A stretch of DNA of 64,000 bases, taken from assembly GCA_003550325.1 (NCBI GenBank), contig QKWP01000672.1, positions 142,621 to 206,620 of the forward strand. The letters run 5' to 3'. Made by a program: the position numbers and the translations under genes. Position 1 is the stretch's first letter. The number at the start of each line of letters is the position of its first letter. This DNA comes from Gigaspora rosea (Eukaryota > Glomeromycota > Glomeromycetes > Diversisporales > Gigasporaceae). The notes beneath the pieces were generated by a model. It was not told the origin of the DNA. It made no database searches and saw only the letters and a program-made list of their open reading frames with translations. Shown here in pieces: positions 43,562-54,999 of this stretch.

Positions 43562-43760
43562 TTACTAGTACAGCAAATTAACATATGAAATTATATGCCC
43601 AATTAAAGCAAAATTTTGCTGCATCATTCTAAATGATGGTTAGCTATATTAGGTAGCTGCACGATTGTTGTGCTAAAACCAGAAATATAGTATAATACTT
43701 CAATCCATAAATCATGTCACAAAATGTTTGCAGTTCCATGATTTACAAGCTACTCATATT

Positions 43761-44065
43761 AGGCTATACAAAGTTGATTTTTATTTTGTATTACATGGAA
43801 TCTAAAAACATAAATAAATTTTTTTAATTTACTGTAAGATTATGCAGGGTTAATTTTCATTTTTACAATATGGAATCAAAAAATTGAGTCATCAGTTATT
43901 TTTTTTCTTCAGTCCTAACAAACAATTATGGGTGATACCAGATGAAAAAATATACCAAAAATTAACTATTGGCACAATTGTAGGATCTAAAAAAAATTTT
44001 TTTTTGAAAAATTAAAAAAATGGTCATTGGTAATACTAAATGAAAAATCAACTTTGCGTGGCCTT
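43761..44065. mobile_element. MITE, family GGCCACGCAAAGTTGAT
   Basis: The left end is AGGCTATACAAAGTTGATTT and the inverted right end AAGGCCACGCAAAGTTGATT. The body has the same order of motifs as the copies at 7293, 11940 and 31040. Confidence 0.75.
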
Positions 44066-44139
44066 ATATTTCTATATTTTGATTATTAATTTTATATTTA
44101 TAAAACTCAAAACTTTTTAAAATGTCATCTTAACACAAA

Positions 44140-44335
44140 TAATGAATGAAATTACATCGATGTTATAGTAAAAACTCAATTAAATTATCAATTTTTTGCT
44201 GAATTATTATGCACATCACAAGAGTTTATTTGCAACCATTTAGTATTGTTTAAGAGATAAGAAACGTGCTATCAAACTTTTCAAATTCTTTAAAGATAAA
44301 TTTAATAAATTAATTATTTGCACATAATATGCTCT
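44140..44335 (+). pseudogene. fragment of an RNF213-like gene
   Basis: This piece is closely similar at DNA level to 30040-30205 of the RNF213-like pseudogene (shared words ATCAATTTTTTGCTGAATTATTATGC and GAAACGTGCTATCAA in both, split here by small changes). It covers the F-A-E-L-L-C-A-S-Q-E-F to R-D-x-K-R-A-I region only. It is another copy or a duplicated fragment, next to a MITE of a family that also lies beside the larger pseudogene. Confidence 0.7.
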
Positions 44336-45329
44336 AGTGCAAAAAAATTTGCACACCAAATTTAAACTAATTTTTTACTATAATTAAAAATCAATAGATT
44401 ATTAATAGTATATATATAAATTTTTTATATTTAATAGAAAATCTTTGAAATTAATTATTTATTTTATTTTTATAAGACAATTATTATTTATTGCTATGGC
44501 AATATATCTCCACCTGTGATCAACCAATCATTTTGTTTGTTTTGATTTTATATTAATTAAAACAAAACAAATAGCAGTGGGTTATGATTAGATTAGAGTA
44601 TGGTAGGTGCAATTGTTAGAAGGCACCTACTCCATAATTTCACAAGGAATTTTTTTGCTAAAATAGTGTAGTTTCAAAGTAAAAATTTAAGTTAGAAGTA
44701 ATTTTTAAAAAAAAAGTTGTTTCTCTTCAATTTCATATTACACCTGATCTTGCAATCTGATTGGTTGATCAGGAGTGGCAATGCATTTCCATGGCGATAA
44801 ATTTTTTTTTATTTTTTTTTTCCCTTAGATAATCCGGAGCTAGCTTTATTAAATTTAACAATTTGCTACACTTTACAAAGAACAAAGCTTTACAAAAGAA
44901 ACCTAATTACTATGGCCAGGCCTTTAACTCGGCATTCCCAAACGGTGCCTAAGTATGATTATCGCACTGATGTTTGTCTATTAAGTATTCGCAAAAGGGC
45001 TTAATCAAATATTAGTACAAGACTACGACTCAGTACTCAGCTACCTACTTCACTATCTAATCCTCCTAAAAAACTTCTTCCTTGAGCTTCTCATACAGAA
45101 GAATAGAAAGGAAAGATTAAATGGGGGCAAAACTACACTACCTAAATGAAAAACCTAAGTAAAACCAAAAATACAACCAAACGAAAAAACAAAAACAAAA
45201 TAGAAACCAAAGAAAAAGTTTAAAGAAAGAAAAATATGAAGGTGCAAATAAGTCTATACACGACGATAAAAATTAAATAACACCAAAAGGAAAACCTCTT
45301 TTTGTTATATACAATAATGAACTACGTTT

Positions 45330-46814
45330 TAGTGCTCCTAGGTTCAGTTCAGGTCCGGTCCGGTTCGAGTTCGGTCTGGGATCGAACCGAACTCGAACTC
45401 TAGATTTTACCAATTTCAAACTTCGAACCAGACTCAAACTCAATTATAAGTTCGGTCCGGGTTCGGTCCGAAGTTTGCAAACTAGTTTGAGTCCGAATAT
45501 GCTCCTATTGAACCAGACCGAATCAAACTTCAAACTTTCTAGTCCGAAGTTTGAAAAGGTCCGAAAGGTTTTTTTGTGGCTTAACCCCTGACAATTGACG
45601 AAACTTATGACGAATTGACGAAACCTATGACGAATTGACGAACCTATGATGAATTGACGAAACATATGACGAAACCTGATGAGTTATTTTCATACAAGAT
45701 AGAGTTAATTACCGCGTTTATAAAAATTTAAAGTGTTTTAATAACCTGTAAAAGGGTCTAATATAGTATCACCAACAAAAGAATATAACCTAATTAACAT
45801 TTTAGGCAATTCCATAGGAAAGTCGCGGTCAATAACGATAAGAGCTAAAAAACGATATTTTCACAGAACAGGCGATAATGCATAATTCATAGCAGCGATA
45901 GAGAATCAATATAGGTTGGATAACAATATATATATATTAATATATTCATTACATTCTCGTTATCCATCGTTATTTACGAATAACAAATCAAAAAAGGAAA
46001 TTAAATTTTGTAAATAAACAAAGCGCGTAAAGATAGAAGTTTAGGGTTAAGGTGTTGTTGTTGGAGACTAGAGCTATAGATTGGTGCTCATTATATGTAA
46101 CATTTCGTTCCCGTCATTTTTAATTAGTGCACCAAGGTCGATTTAAACATTGGTTTCAAGTATTTTCGCTTCTCTTCCTTCTTTCGCACATGTTCGGAAT
46201 ATATGTCGGATTTATCCGGAATCGACGAAAATAAACGCGTGCACAATTTTGACTATTCCGGATCAACCCGACATAAAATTTACACGTAACATGCGAAAGA
46301 AGAAAAAGAAAAATGCCAATGAAACCTTATAATGAAATAACATTCTTTTGAAACAATTTAAGGTTTAGTGTATTCAAGATCATTATGCTAAGGGTTCCTG
46401 AATCGATTTATCAAGGTTTATCAATTGTTAAAGGTTTGTCAAGGTTTTGTCAATTCGTCATATGTTTCGTCAATTCGTCATAGATTTTGTCAATTTGTTA
46501 TAGATTTCGTCAATTCGTCATAGGTTTTGTCCATCGTCGAGGGTTTCGTCAATCGTCGGGGGTTTCGTCAATCGTCAAGGTTTTGTCATGACGAAACCAT
46601 GACGAAACCATTTCGTTATTGCAAAAAACATTTCGTCAGGCATCTTTAATATACTATTCGGACTCCGAACTAGTTTGCAAACTTCGGACTGAACCCGGAC
46701 CGAACTCAAACTTGACTAAAAAGTTTGAAACAAAAAGTTTGAGTCCGGTTCGAAAATCGAACCAGACTCAAACTTGACAAAAGTTCGGTTCGGTCCGGTT
46801 CGGTAGGAGCCCTA
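45330..46814. mobile_element. hAT-like element with exact 8-bp target duplication, nested in the retroposon
   Basis: CTACGTTT is exact at 45322-45329 and 46815-46822. The ends are TAGTGCTCCTAGGTTC and, inverted, TAGGGCTCCTACCGAACC. Both subterminal regions carry many GGTTCGGTCCGG / AACTCAAACTT words in opposite orientation. A second GACGAAAC-rich element (about 45583-46650) occupies the middle. No transposase. Confidence 0.85.
45583..46650. mobile_element. GACGAAAC-repeat element nested in the hAT-like element
   Basis: The left side has repeated AATTGACGAAACCTATGACG units (45590-45680) and the right side has the inverse, TTTCGTCAATTCGTCATAG (46450-46600), ending TTTCGTCAGGCATC. The ends resemble those of the hairpin MITE at 13691-13804. 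The interior (45690-46380) is AT-rich with a short frame at 46150-46332 of no recognisable family. The target duplication is not resolved. Confidence 0.6.
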
Positions 46815-47391
46815 CTACGTTTGCGTCAAAACCAGGTAAGAAATTTCTTCATGTGCTACCAAAATCCAAACACGTAACACTACGTGATCTTGTTTGTTTC
46901 ATATTGAGGACACATTCCCAATTCGGAAGGAGTAAACACTGCTGATCTTTTGGAGGGGGTAAGCTAGGATGCCCACATTTTGGCAAAAATTTCGAAAAAA
47001 TCCAAGCGAGCAATAGATGTCCGTTGAAACCAACTTGAAAGAGAGAGATAAGTCCAAAAAACTCATTTTTTGTTGTTCCCCTTTTCTTAGCTATAGATAA
47101 CTTCGTTGATGAAGACTTTTTGTCTCCACCAAAATTTCGTTTAGCAAAACACCTCCAACTAGCAAAGTCGCTTCTAGCTTGCATGCTGAATATACAAAAG
47201 AGTCCCCAAAGCAAAAAGTTGACCTTTGTAAAAACCATCATCTTGTAGTAACAACTATACATAAAAAGTTTTATGTACAGGCCACTCTCCAACAAAAACT
47301 TTTTGTTTTTCTTCCGTCGGCAAATTGGTCCAAGTGATCATTGGTAAGAGTGTTATTTATTATTCTTTCCATGGCGATAAATGATAACTCT

Positions 47392-48190
47392 CTTTTTATA
47401 ATTATACTATAGAAATTTTTAAACATTAATAATATAAAACATTTTTATTTTTAAAAATAAATAAAAATATTTTTTTAAAAAGAATTATATATTAGCTATT
47501 TTTAAGTTAATCATGCAGTGTAACAAGCTTGTATTATGCATGTGCATTGATGCAAATATAATAAATATACTGTATAAATTTTGTTAAGTTTAAATTACAA
47601 GTTATAGAGAAATTAAGCTTCAAAGTTATTTAATTTAGTTAAAAAAACGTATTAAAAATAGTATAATTTAACTTAAAATCTATATACTGAGTTAATTTTA
47701 AAATTATAAATTAAAAACAAAATTATAAGTTCTTTTAAATTATATCTTTTAATTTTAAAATTATAAATTAACAACAAAATTATAAGTTCTTTAAATTATA
47801 TCTTTTAAATAAAAAAAGTTTAAAAAATTCTATGCAGTACTTTTTAAAAAATTCAATTTTAAAAATTTAATATATTTTTATAGTATTTTATATGTTTTAC
47901 TATGTATATTTTGAAAGTTTTTTTGTTGTAGCAAAAACTTTTACTAAGAAAATGATAAAACATGTCTTAAGAAATTAGCATTTTTTTGAGCCAAAGAACA
48001 ACTTTACATGAGAACCCAATATTAATTGTGATAATAAAATTCTGTGCAAATAATAATTTTTCATTTGATACCTTTTTCCAACTTTATGTACACAGTACTG
48101 TATTGTATTTCGGAAACTGAAAATTTTTTTAAGTTTCAATCCGCACATTTACATTATTTGCATTTAATCTTAATTCGCATAATTTGTAAA
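47392..48190. other. AT-rich stretch without a gene
   Basis: Nothing coding is visible. The right end may be 3' untranslated sequence of the minus-strand LINE, whose exact 3' boundary and target duplication I could not place. Confidence 0.5.
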
Positions 48191-50934
48191 ATGCTACCTA
48201 AATACGAAAATACATTGAATTTTCAAGATACTAATTTTATTTATGAATTCGATTAATGTGAACCAACCCCATTTGATCTGGGTGTACCAACACCAGATCT
48301 CATATAAACAGATGATATGCAGTGCTTTACGTTTGGTGGTCTCTCCAATGTTAGATGCAGAGAAAATTTCATCCCAAGATTCAGGAATCCTATCATTATT
48401 CGAAGTAGCCAAACATTTGTATGCCTCCCTCCAAATCATTTTGCTAACCTTGCATTCCAACGCGAAGTGTAGCGAAGTTTGTAACTCTCCGGAACATGCC
48501 AGACACTCACCATTGTCTTCTCTATTTATATGTAGCAGCTGGTATCCTAGAGGAAGTGCCCGGAAGTTCAGCCTCCAGACAACATCCTTTTTTCTGTTAA
48601 AAGTCCATTTCTCTTTAATCCATTCCACATGGTCAGACTGACTCGGAGAGAGTTTGACTTTGGCTTGTAAGAATTCTGTGGCTTTTTTTACTGAGTAGCT
48701 ACCACTCTGGCCTCCAATGCTAAATTCACCTTGGTCCCATGGTTCATTATTCTCTTCGAGCACTTTCCCTTCTAGCTGATTCCATGCCAAAACATATGGC
48801 TTTCATCTCTCTGGCCAACCTTTGGTTATATTTAAGTTACTATTTAGTGCATCCTTTAATGTTATATTTCTTTTGTTCTGCAGGCTCTCAATAATTATTG
48901 CATGTTCAACTTTTGCCCAGAAACTCGTCAACAGTTTTATGAAAACTGTGATTAGTCTGGCATCCAGAGCATCTTTTAATATTGGAGCTGACAAGCCTCC
49001 TTGCTCATACTCTAGTTGGAAGGTTGAGTAATGCAGGAGCATTTTTGATTTATTTTTAACCCATTCTATAATCATATTATTGAGGACATATAACTGTTTT
49101 CTTTTTGGGAGGATAAGGTATGCCAGATACTACATCTTCGAGATAAGCAACGATTTTGCTATTAGTATTCTACCTTTAAATGAAAGGTTCCTATTTGCCA
49201 TAGACTGGATTTTATTTTGGACAGTACTAGCTAGGTCATCCCATAAATGCTTTATTGGATTGCCTCTGTTATCCACTTTGTACCCAAAAATCGAGATTGG
49301 TTCATCCTTTGACAGTTTCTTAAATTCCTTTTCATTGGGTAAATTATATTCTTGTGCTGCTGTTGTAATTGGTATTAACACTGTCTTTGACTTGTTTACT
49401 CTAGCATTCGATGCAGCTTCATACATTCTTGTTATCTTGTAAATTTAAGCCAGTCATCTTGAGAACTGATACCTATAGTCAAATCATCCACATATGTAGC
49501 AATTTTAAAATGCTGATTTTTAATACTAATTCCATTGATGCTCTCGTGTACTCAACTCAAGAAAGGTTCTATTGCCAGTACATACAAAAGCGTGGACAAT
49601 GGATCTCCCTGTCGAACTCCTCTTTTAACTTTAAAGGGTTCAGAAATTAGGCCAGGTCCGTAACATATGCTTGTTGTGTCAAAAACAATGCCTTAACCAC
49701 ATTAATAAATTTTAAGTTGAAGCTCATTTTAGATAAAACTGTTTGTAAATAATGAGAGCACCAAGATGTAGGTGAGATTTTCTGGGTCATGTGACAGCCC
49801 GATCTCCGATCAAGGTCGAAATCATGTGATCTCACGTAATCCAATAAACTGCTCCAGATCGTCATGTCCACTCGGGGTATAGATACTATCATGTGCTAAC
49901 CCTAATGCAGCTAAATAAACAATGTTCTCACGTCCACTTATTTGTGCGGGTAATACAAACTTCTGGAAAGAATAACCAATCGGAGAGGACTATTCCAGAT
50001 CAGCCCAGCCTAACGAAGACTTCACACATGTAAAAGACAAAAAAGCGAAAATATGCAAAAACTAATATTTAAATCAACCTCGGTGCACTAATTAAAAATT
50101 ATGGAAATTAAGTTTTACATACAATAAGCATCATTCTAACCTCATAGCCTCTAACGTTAAGGCCCTAACTCTAAATTATTATCTCGCGCGCTTAGTTTAT
50201 TTATAAAATCGGATTTTGTATTACTTGCATAAATCATTACACAACCAATGCAACATTCGTTTTGTCAAAATGTAAGCAAGCACCATTCATACACTAACAA
50301 AGTTTTCCTTGAACGATTTTACAAGTACTAACTAGAATATAAACCCTAACTTTATCATAATGAAAATTTCATTACGATATTAACCGTACTTATTTGGTGG
50401 CAATACTCTGAAGGCATGTAATTTAAATTTTTTTTTTTAATTAAATTTATTTTATTTTTTTTTATTGAATACTGCCAAATTAAAGCCAGGAAGTGAATAC
50501 TTAAGTTTTCACTATGACGATAATATTACACAATTAAATCACAAATACAATCAGTTCGCCATAGTGAAAATTTAAATATTCACATCCAGGTTTTAATATG
50601 ACATTATTATTATTTTTTTTTTAGAACAATGAAAACGAACAAAATAGAACAAGAATCGATACGAAACGGAACGAGAAAATGGGATGGCCAAATGCTGAAA
50701 GATCAGAGGAAAGTAGACACGAAGGTTCATCAACCAAACGTCAAAGATCGGAGGAAAGTACACAAAAATTTCACCAACCAAACGTTGACAGTTCAGAGAA
50801 AAAAGTTCACACGAAATTCGACTACCAAATGCTAAAAATCAGAGGAAAGTCCACATAAAAATTCACCAAAAAAAACGCTGAAAATTCGGAAAAAAGTCCA
50901 ATGAAAATTCCTTTATCTACACTAGAGGAAAAGT

Positions 50935-51330
50935 CCACAAGAACACATTTCTGCATATTTTTGATAATAAATGAATTCCTTATTTTCGTCTTTTTCAACT
51001 CCAGTTCCGTATTGATGACAGTATCTAACATTACGTGTTCCTTAAGCATCTCCCATCTTAGCAGATTTTTGGTAATAAATGGGCATAACCCAATTTCGCC
51101 GACAACCATTTCACCTACAAAACAAATTTGACCCGATTTAAGGTTAGAGTTGGCATACTTTATGGTTAGCGTTGCGTACAGTAGATCATCGATAAAATGG
51201 CTGTCGGCGAAATCTACCAAAATCAAATAAATGAATGCCTTATTTTCATCTTTTTTAACTCCAGTTCCGAATTGATAACATTATCCAATACTTTGTGTTC
51301 CTGCAGCATTCTCTATCTCAGCAGATAAGT
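50935..51330 (-). pseudogene. captured Sel1-like repeat fragments (minus strand)
   Basis: On the minus strand, 51330-51226 reads S-A-E-I-E-N-A-A-G-T then G-T-G-V-K-K-D-E-N-K-A-F-I-Y, and 51081-50935 reads S-A-K-M-G-D-A then Y-G-T-G-V-E-K-D-E-N-K-E-F-I-Y-Y-Q-K. These are adjacent 36-residue SLRs, as in the genes at the left of the window, separated now by a 144-bp MITE. They lie inside the 2.3-kb TIR element, in the middle of its tandem repeats. Confidence 0.8.
51082..51225. mobile_element. 144-bp MITE inside the captured Sel1 fragment
   Basis: The ends share AATTTCGCCGACAACCATTT (left) and, inverted, GATTTCGCCGACAGCCATTT. It is flanked by AATAAATG at 51074-51081 and 51226-51233, an 8-bp target duplication made from SLR sequence. 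Confidence 0.8.
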
Positions 51331-52591
51331 TCACCAACCAAATGCTGAAAGACCAGAGGAAGATGGACACGAACTTCATCAACAAACGTCGAAAGACCGG
51401 AGAAAAGTCTGCAAAAAGGTTTCCAACCAAATGTCAGAAATTTCAGAAAAAAGTACTGAAAACCCAGAGGAAAGTCCACAGGCAAATTAACCAAAAAAAC
51501 GCTGAAAAATTCAACGAAAATTTATCTACTAAGCATCGAAAAACCGGAAGAAATCCACAGGAAATTAACCAAATACACAAGTTCAGAATAAATTAAGAGA
51601 AAAAAAATCCCACTTGAAAGTTCACCTACCAAACGCTAAAACCCAGAGAAAAGTCCGCAGGAAAATTCACCTACCAAATGACCAGTTCACCTACTTATCA
51701 AACGTCGAAAGACCAGCATAAAAATTTACCGACCAAACATAAAAAAACGTTCAAGAGAAAGTCCACATGAACCACCTACCACGAAAAAAAACCACCAAAC
51801 TCGACGACACCAACGATGAAAAAGAGCCACCAAACTCAATGGTATCAGTCTCTAAACAAAACGACACCAGTTACGAAAGGATACACTGAACTGGACAACA
51901 CCTACGACGAAAGAAGATAAACCAGTGGACGACAAAAAAAAAAACAAAATAGAGGTGAGACAAAAAAAAATCTGGATGCATATTTTTATCTACATCATGT
52001 AACCGAAGATCATCACCTCGGTTAAAGTAGGTCAGAGATCGATTTTTTACATGACCCAGAAAATCTCACCTACATCCTGTATCTTTCGTAAATAACCATG
52101 GTTGACTCTGTCGAAAGCTTTCTGTTGGTCTATAAAAAGAAGCCATTGCTGCTTGGATTGGTAACTTTGATTTCTCATCACTGTTAATACATCTAGGGCC
52201 GCATCCAATATAGACCTTCCTGTTACAAATCCTCTTTGATAACACCCAATAATATCTGCACATATTGTATTCAAACGATTGGCTAAAATTTTCATAAAGA
52301 TTTTCACATCACAATTAGTATGTGAAATCGGTCTCCAATTACTAATTGACTCCAAGTCTTCTTTTTTCTTAGGAATGAGTATAATAACATTCTGGCTCCA
52401 AGAGATTGGCATCTCTCCACATCTCTCCTGTTTCTAATACCCTATTAAACAATTTCACTAGTTTTCATCAGCAAATTTTATATATAGATATATATCGATT
52501 ACTAACTGGTAAGATATATATCAATACTCATCACCCTGTCGATTACTATCAATAGTGATAGTAATTGATATATATCCAGTTAATCGATATA

Positions 52592-52840
52592 TGGGGGCTC
52601 GTCAGTAGAAAGGGGTAGAAAGTTTCTAAGTAAATGTTTTTTAGAATTTGAACTAAAATATCTCAATAACTACTAAACTAAATTTAATAATTTTTTTTTT
52701 ATTTTAATAATATATAGTTATAAAATTAAAATAAAAAAAAATTTATTTAATTTGATATTGTAGTTATTGAACTATTTTAATTTAAAATTTAAAAAAAAAG
52801 TGGTAAATCTTTTTACCCCTTTTCTACTGACGAGCACCCA
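52592..52840. mobile_element. TA-flanked MITE, ends TGGGGGCTCGTCAGTAGAAA
   Basis: The ends TGGGGGCTCGTCAGTAGAAA and, inverted, TGGGTGCTCGTCAGTAGAAA are flanked by TA at 52590-52591 and 52841-52842. 249 bp, AT-rich inside. Tc1/mariner-type by target site; nested in the 2.1-kb TIR element. Confidence 0.8.
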
Positions 52841-53456
52841 TATATTGAATGTGATATCAAAATCGATATATATCCGGTTAATCGATATATATTGAATATG
52901 ATATCAATTAATAATTATTATATTCACTTAATCATACTTTTTCAAATTTTTAAACATTTTACAGGTTTTCACAAGTTTTCACAATTTTTTAATATAAAAT
53001 TTTATTTTTTTTATTTATTATTATTATACTTTAAAATATTACATATTTTATTATAAATTATTATAAAAAAATGTCAAAAAAACCAAAAAAAATAAAAAAA
53101 TAAACTATTATATTCCTTATATTCGCTCATATTTGCTTATATTCATTCATATTTGCTTATATTCGCTTATATTCGCTACTTCTTGCAAAGTCTCAGAAAG
53201 TTAGGTCGTTTTCTTGCAAAGTTCCAAAAAAAGTAAGGAATAAATAAAATAAAATAAAATTAAAAAAATAAGTAAAAAAACAAACTAAAAACAAACCAAA
53301 AAAATAACAAAAAAAAACAAAAACAAAAAAAATAAACTTATATTTTGCTCATATTTGCTTGTATTCGATTATATTTGTTCATATTTGTGACTTTCTGCAA
53401 AGTGCCAGAGATGTTAAAATTGAAGTGCCGAAAAAGTTAAGCGGTTTTCTTGCAAA

Positions 53457-53519
<63 letters not shown>
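53457..53519. repeat. A homopolymer tract
   Basis: A run of about 63 A. The frame across it is a poly-Phe/poly-Lys artefact, not a gene. The length is likely uncertain in the assembly. Confidence 0.95.
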
Positions 53520-53521
<2 letters not shown>

Positions 53522-54999
53522 AACAAAGCCCCAAATCTTCATTTTGAGTTTGTGTTTTGCAATTCAGAAATCGTCGAAGGTTTTCGCAAAGTGCCAGAAT
53601 AAAATAAATTAATAAAATAAAAGCAAAAACAAAAAACATGAAACAAAAAAATAAATAAAACAAAACCTTGCGAAAACTCGTGAATACTTGCGAAAACTTG
53701 CATTCTTGAATGTTTAAAATTGCTATAGAAAGGTGTTGTGTGTTTTGCAAAGTGTTGAAAGGCTGAGTTGGCTTGTACAAAGTGTTGGAAAGTTATTGGA
53801 TTTCTTGCAAAGTGCTAGTGGTAAAGTATAAAAATAAAGTAAAAAAAATTAAAAAATAAAAAAAAAAATAAAAAAAAAAAAACAAAACTAAACTAAAAAA
53901 AATGAAACGAAACCAAAAAAAAACAAATGAAAAATGAAAAACAATATAAAATTAATAGAAAATTATAAACAAAAAAAAATAAACAAAGATTTAATCTGAT
54001 CTTGTGGTACAATCATCAAAAATTATTGAAACATTTCAAAAATATTAGTCAAACACATCTTTAATATGATCCAGGTTACAGATCTACTGATTCCAAAATA
54101 TTTTGAAAGTATTCGAAATATTAAAAAGAAAAAAAAAAGAGAAAAAAAAGAAAGAGAAAAAAGAAAAAAAAAGAAGAGAAAAAGGGAGAGGGGTAAAAGG
54201 GAGAGAGGGGTAAAAATCGTTCAAAAACGCCTTTTTTTTATTTTTTTTTCTTATCCCAGTTTTCTTTATTGTCTTTCTCTCTTTTTTTAATCTACTTTTT
54301 TTTTGAAATTTTACTTTTTATTGTTTTTTTTTGTTTTACCTGGTGATCTGGGATGAAATTTTTGTAACGTGGTCAAAACATTGTGTAATCGTTAAAGATC
54401 TATTAATCGTTATATATCATTTCAAATAATTACGATTATAATCAATTTGTAGATATATAATGATTTAATATAAAAATGATATATATCGATTAAGATATAT
54501 ATCGATTTTTAACCGGTTAATCGATATATATTGTTATTTTTTAATCGATATAAAACGATTAACTGTTATATATCGATTAATATCTATACATAAAATTTCC
54601 TGATGTTGGGAGAACCTTCTCTTTTGCTAGCTTGTAAAATTCATAGCTAAGACCATCAGTTCCTGTTGACTTATTATTGGCAAGTGTGTCTATAACCATA
54701 TGAACTTCCTCGGTAATTCTCTTAACTAATAACGAGTTCTGGGCTGTCGATACTTGAGGTAAGTCCTGAGTTAAATTCTCAACTGCTTCCCTATCGACTT
54801 CTTCTGTTTTATATAGTTGTTCGAAGTTGACCCGAATGTATTGAAGAACAGTAACCGGATCCTTATTCATTGGATTGCTTGGGTCTTTAATTTTGGAGGT
54901 AGGTGTTGAAAAAAGCCTAGTTTTATAGCGCATAAAAAAGTATTTTGTGGACTTTTCTCCACTTTCTACCCATTTTGTTTCGATCTAATTTGCCATTTT

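Larger units (their letters stand above)
44803..47365 (-). mobile_element. polyA-tailed retroposon with perfect 17-bp target duplication
   Basis: TTTCCATGGCGATAAAT is repeated exactly at 44786-44802 and 47366-47382. Immediately inside the left copy is a T run (44803-44821), which read on the minus strand is a polyA tail preceded by AATAAA (about 44850). These are hallmarks of LINE-driven insertion. The retroposed sequence proper is about 44803-45329 plus 46815-47365; the middle is a later hAT-like insertion. Minus-strand frames at 46849-47295 (S-D-F-A-S-W-R-C-F-A-K-R-N-F-G-G) do not match a family I know. It may be a 5'-truncated LINE or SINE-like element, or a retroposed transcript. Confidence 0.75.
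44475..47391. mobile_element. MITE split by a retroposon in its right arm
   Basis: The left arm TTTATTGCTATGGCAATATA continues to CCTGTGATCAACCAATCA. The right arm, read inverted, gives TTTATCGCCATGGAAATGCA followed by CCTGATCAACCAATCA once the retroposon at 44803-47365 and one copy of its target duplication are left out. The element proper is therefore 44475-44802 plus 47383 to about 47391. Non-coding. Confidence 0.7.
49765..52076. mobile_element. 2.3-kb TIR element carrying Sel1-repeat fragments, inserted in the LINE RT
   Basis: The left end GATGTAGGTGAGATTTTCTG is mirrored by CAGAAAATCTCACCTACATC at the right; the match continues to GGGTCATGT (29 bp). Inside are a tandem repeat of about 35-45 bp (AACCAAATGCTGAAAGATCA type) at about 50670-50940 and 51325-51760, two minus-strand SLR fragments with a nested MITE between them, and AT-rich sequence. 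No transposase. No target duplication was found next to the ends. It resembles gene-capturing Pack-type elements, but the superfamily is unproven. Confidence 0.7.
52466..54605. mobile_element. 2.1-kb TIR element inserted in the LINE RT
   Basis: The left end CATCAGCAAATTTTATATAT and the inverted right end CATCAGGAAATTTTATGTAT are alike. Both subterminal regions carry many ATATATCGATTA words in both orientations. The middle is low-complexity A-rich DNA with TTGCAAAGTGCCAGA and TTATATTCGCTCATAT repeats, an A run at 53457-53519 and a purine-rich tract at 54125-54215. It contains a TA-flanked MITE (52592-52840). No transposase and no target duplication seen. Confidence 0.65.
48194..54960 (-). pseudogene. 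LINE ORF2 reverse transcriptase and zf-RVT, in three blocks
   Basis: Block 1 (54960-54606): N-N-K-S-T-G-T-D-G-L-S-Y-E-F-Y-K. Block 2 (52465-52077): M-P-I-S-W-S-Q-N-V-I-I-L-I-P-K-K, then N-W-R-P-I-S-H-T-N-C-D, G-F-V-T-G-R-S-I and L-F-I-D-Q-Q-K-A-F-D-R-V. Block 3 (49764-49130): R-Q-G-D-P-L-S-T-L-L-Y (about 49590), the catalytic A-T-Y-V-D-D-L-T-I-G (about 49500), then I-S-I-F-G-Y-K-V and L-S-F-K-G-R-I-L-I-A-K-S. The C-terminal part (49075-48194) holds a zf-RVT-like segment with V-W-R-L-N-F-R-A-L-P and G-E-C-L-A-C-S-G-E-L-Q-T-S-L-H-F-A-L-E-C. Blocks 1/2 and 2/3 are separated by inserted TIR elements. Confidence 0.85.

Noticed and set aside
46849-47295. 148-codon minus-strand frame as a host gene.
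   Set aside because: It lies within the retroposon, has no ATG-supported family match and no conserved motif that I recognise; kept only as part of the retroposon.
53379-53780. 133-codon minus-strand frame.
   Set aside because: It consists largely of poly-Phe from the 63-base A run; there is no family resemblance.
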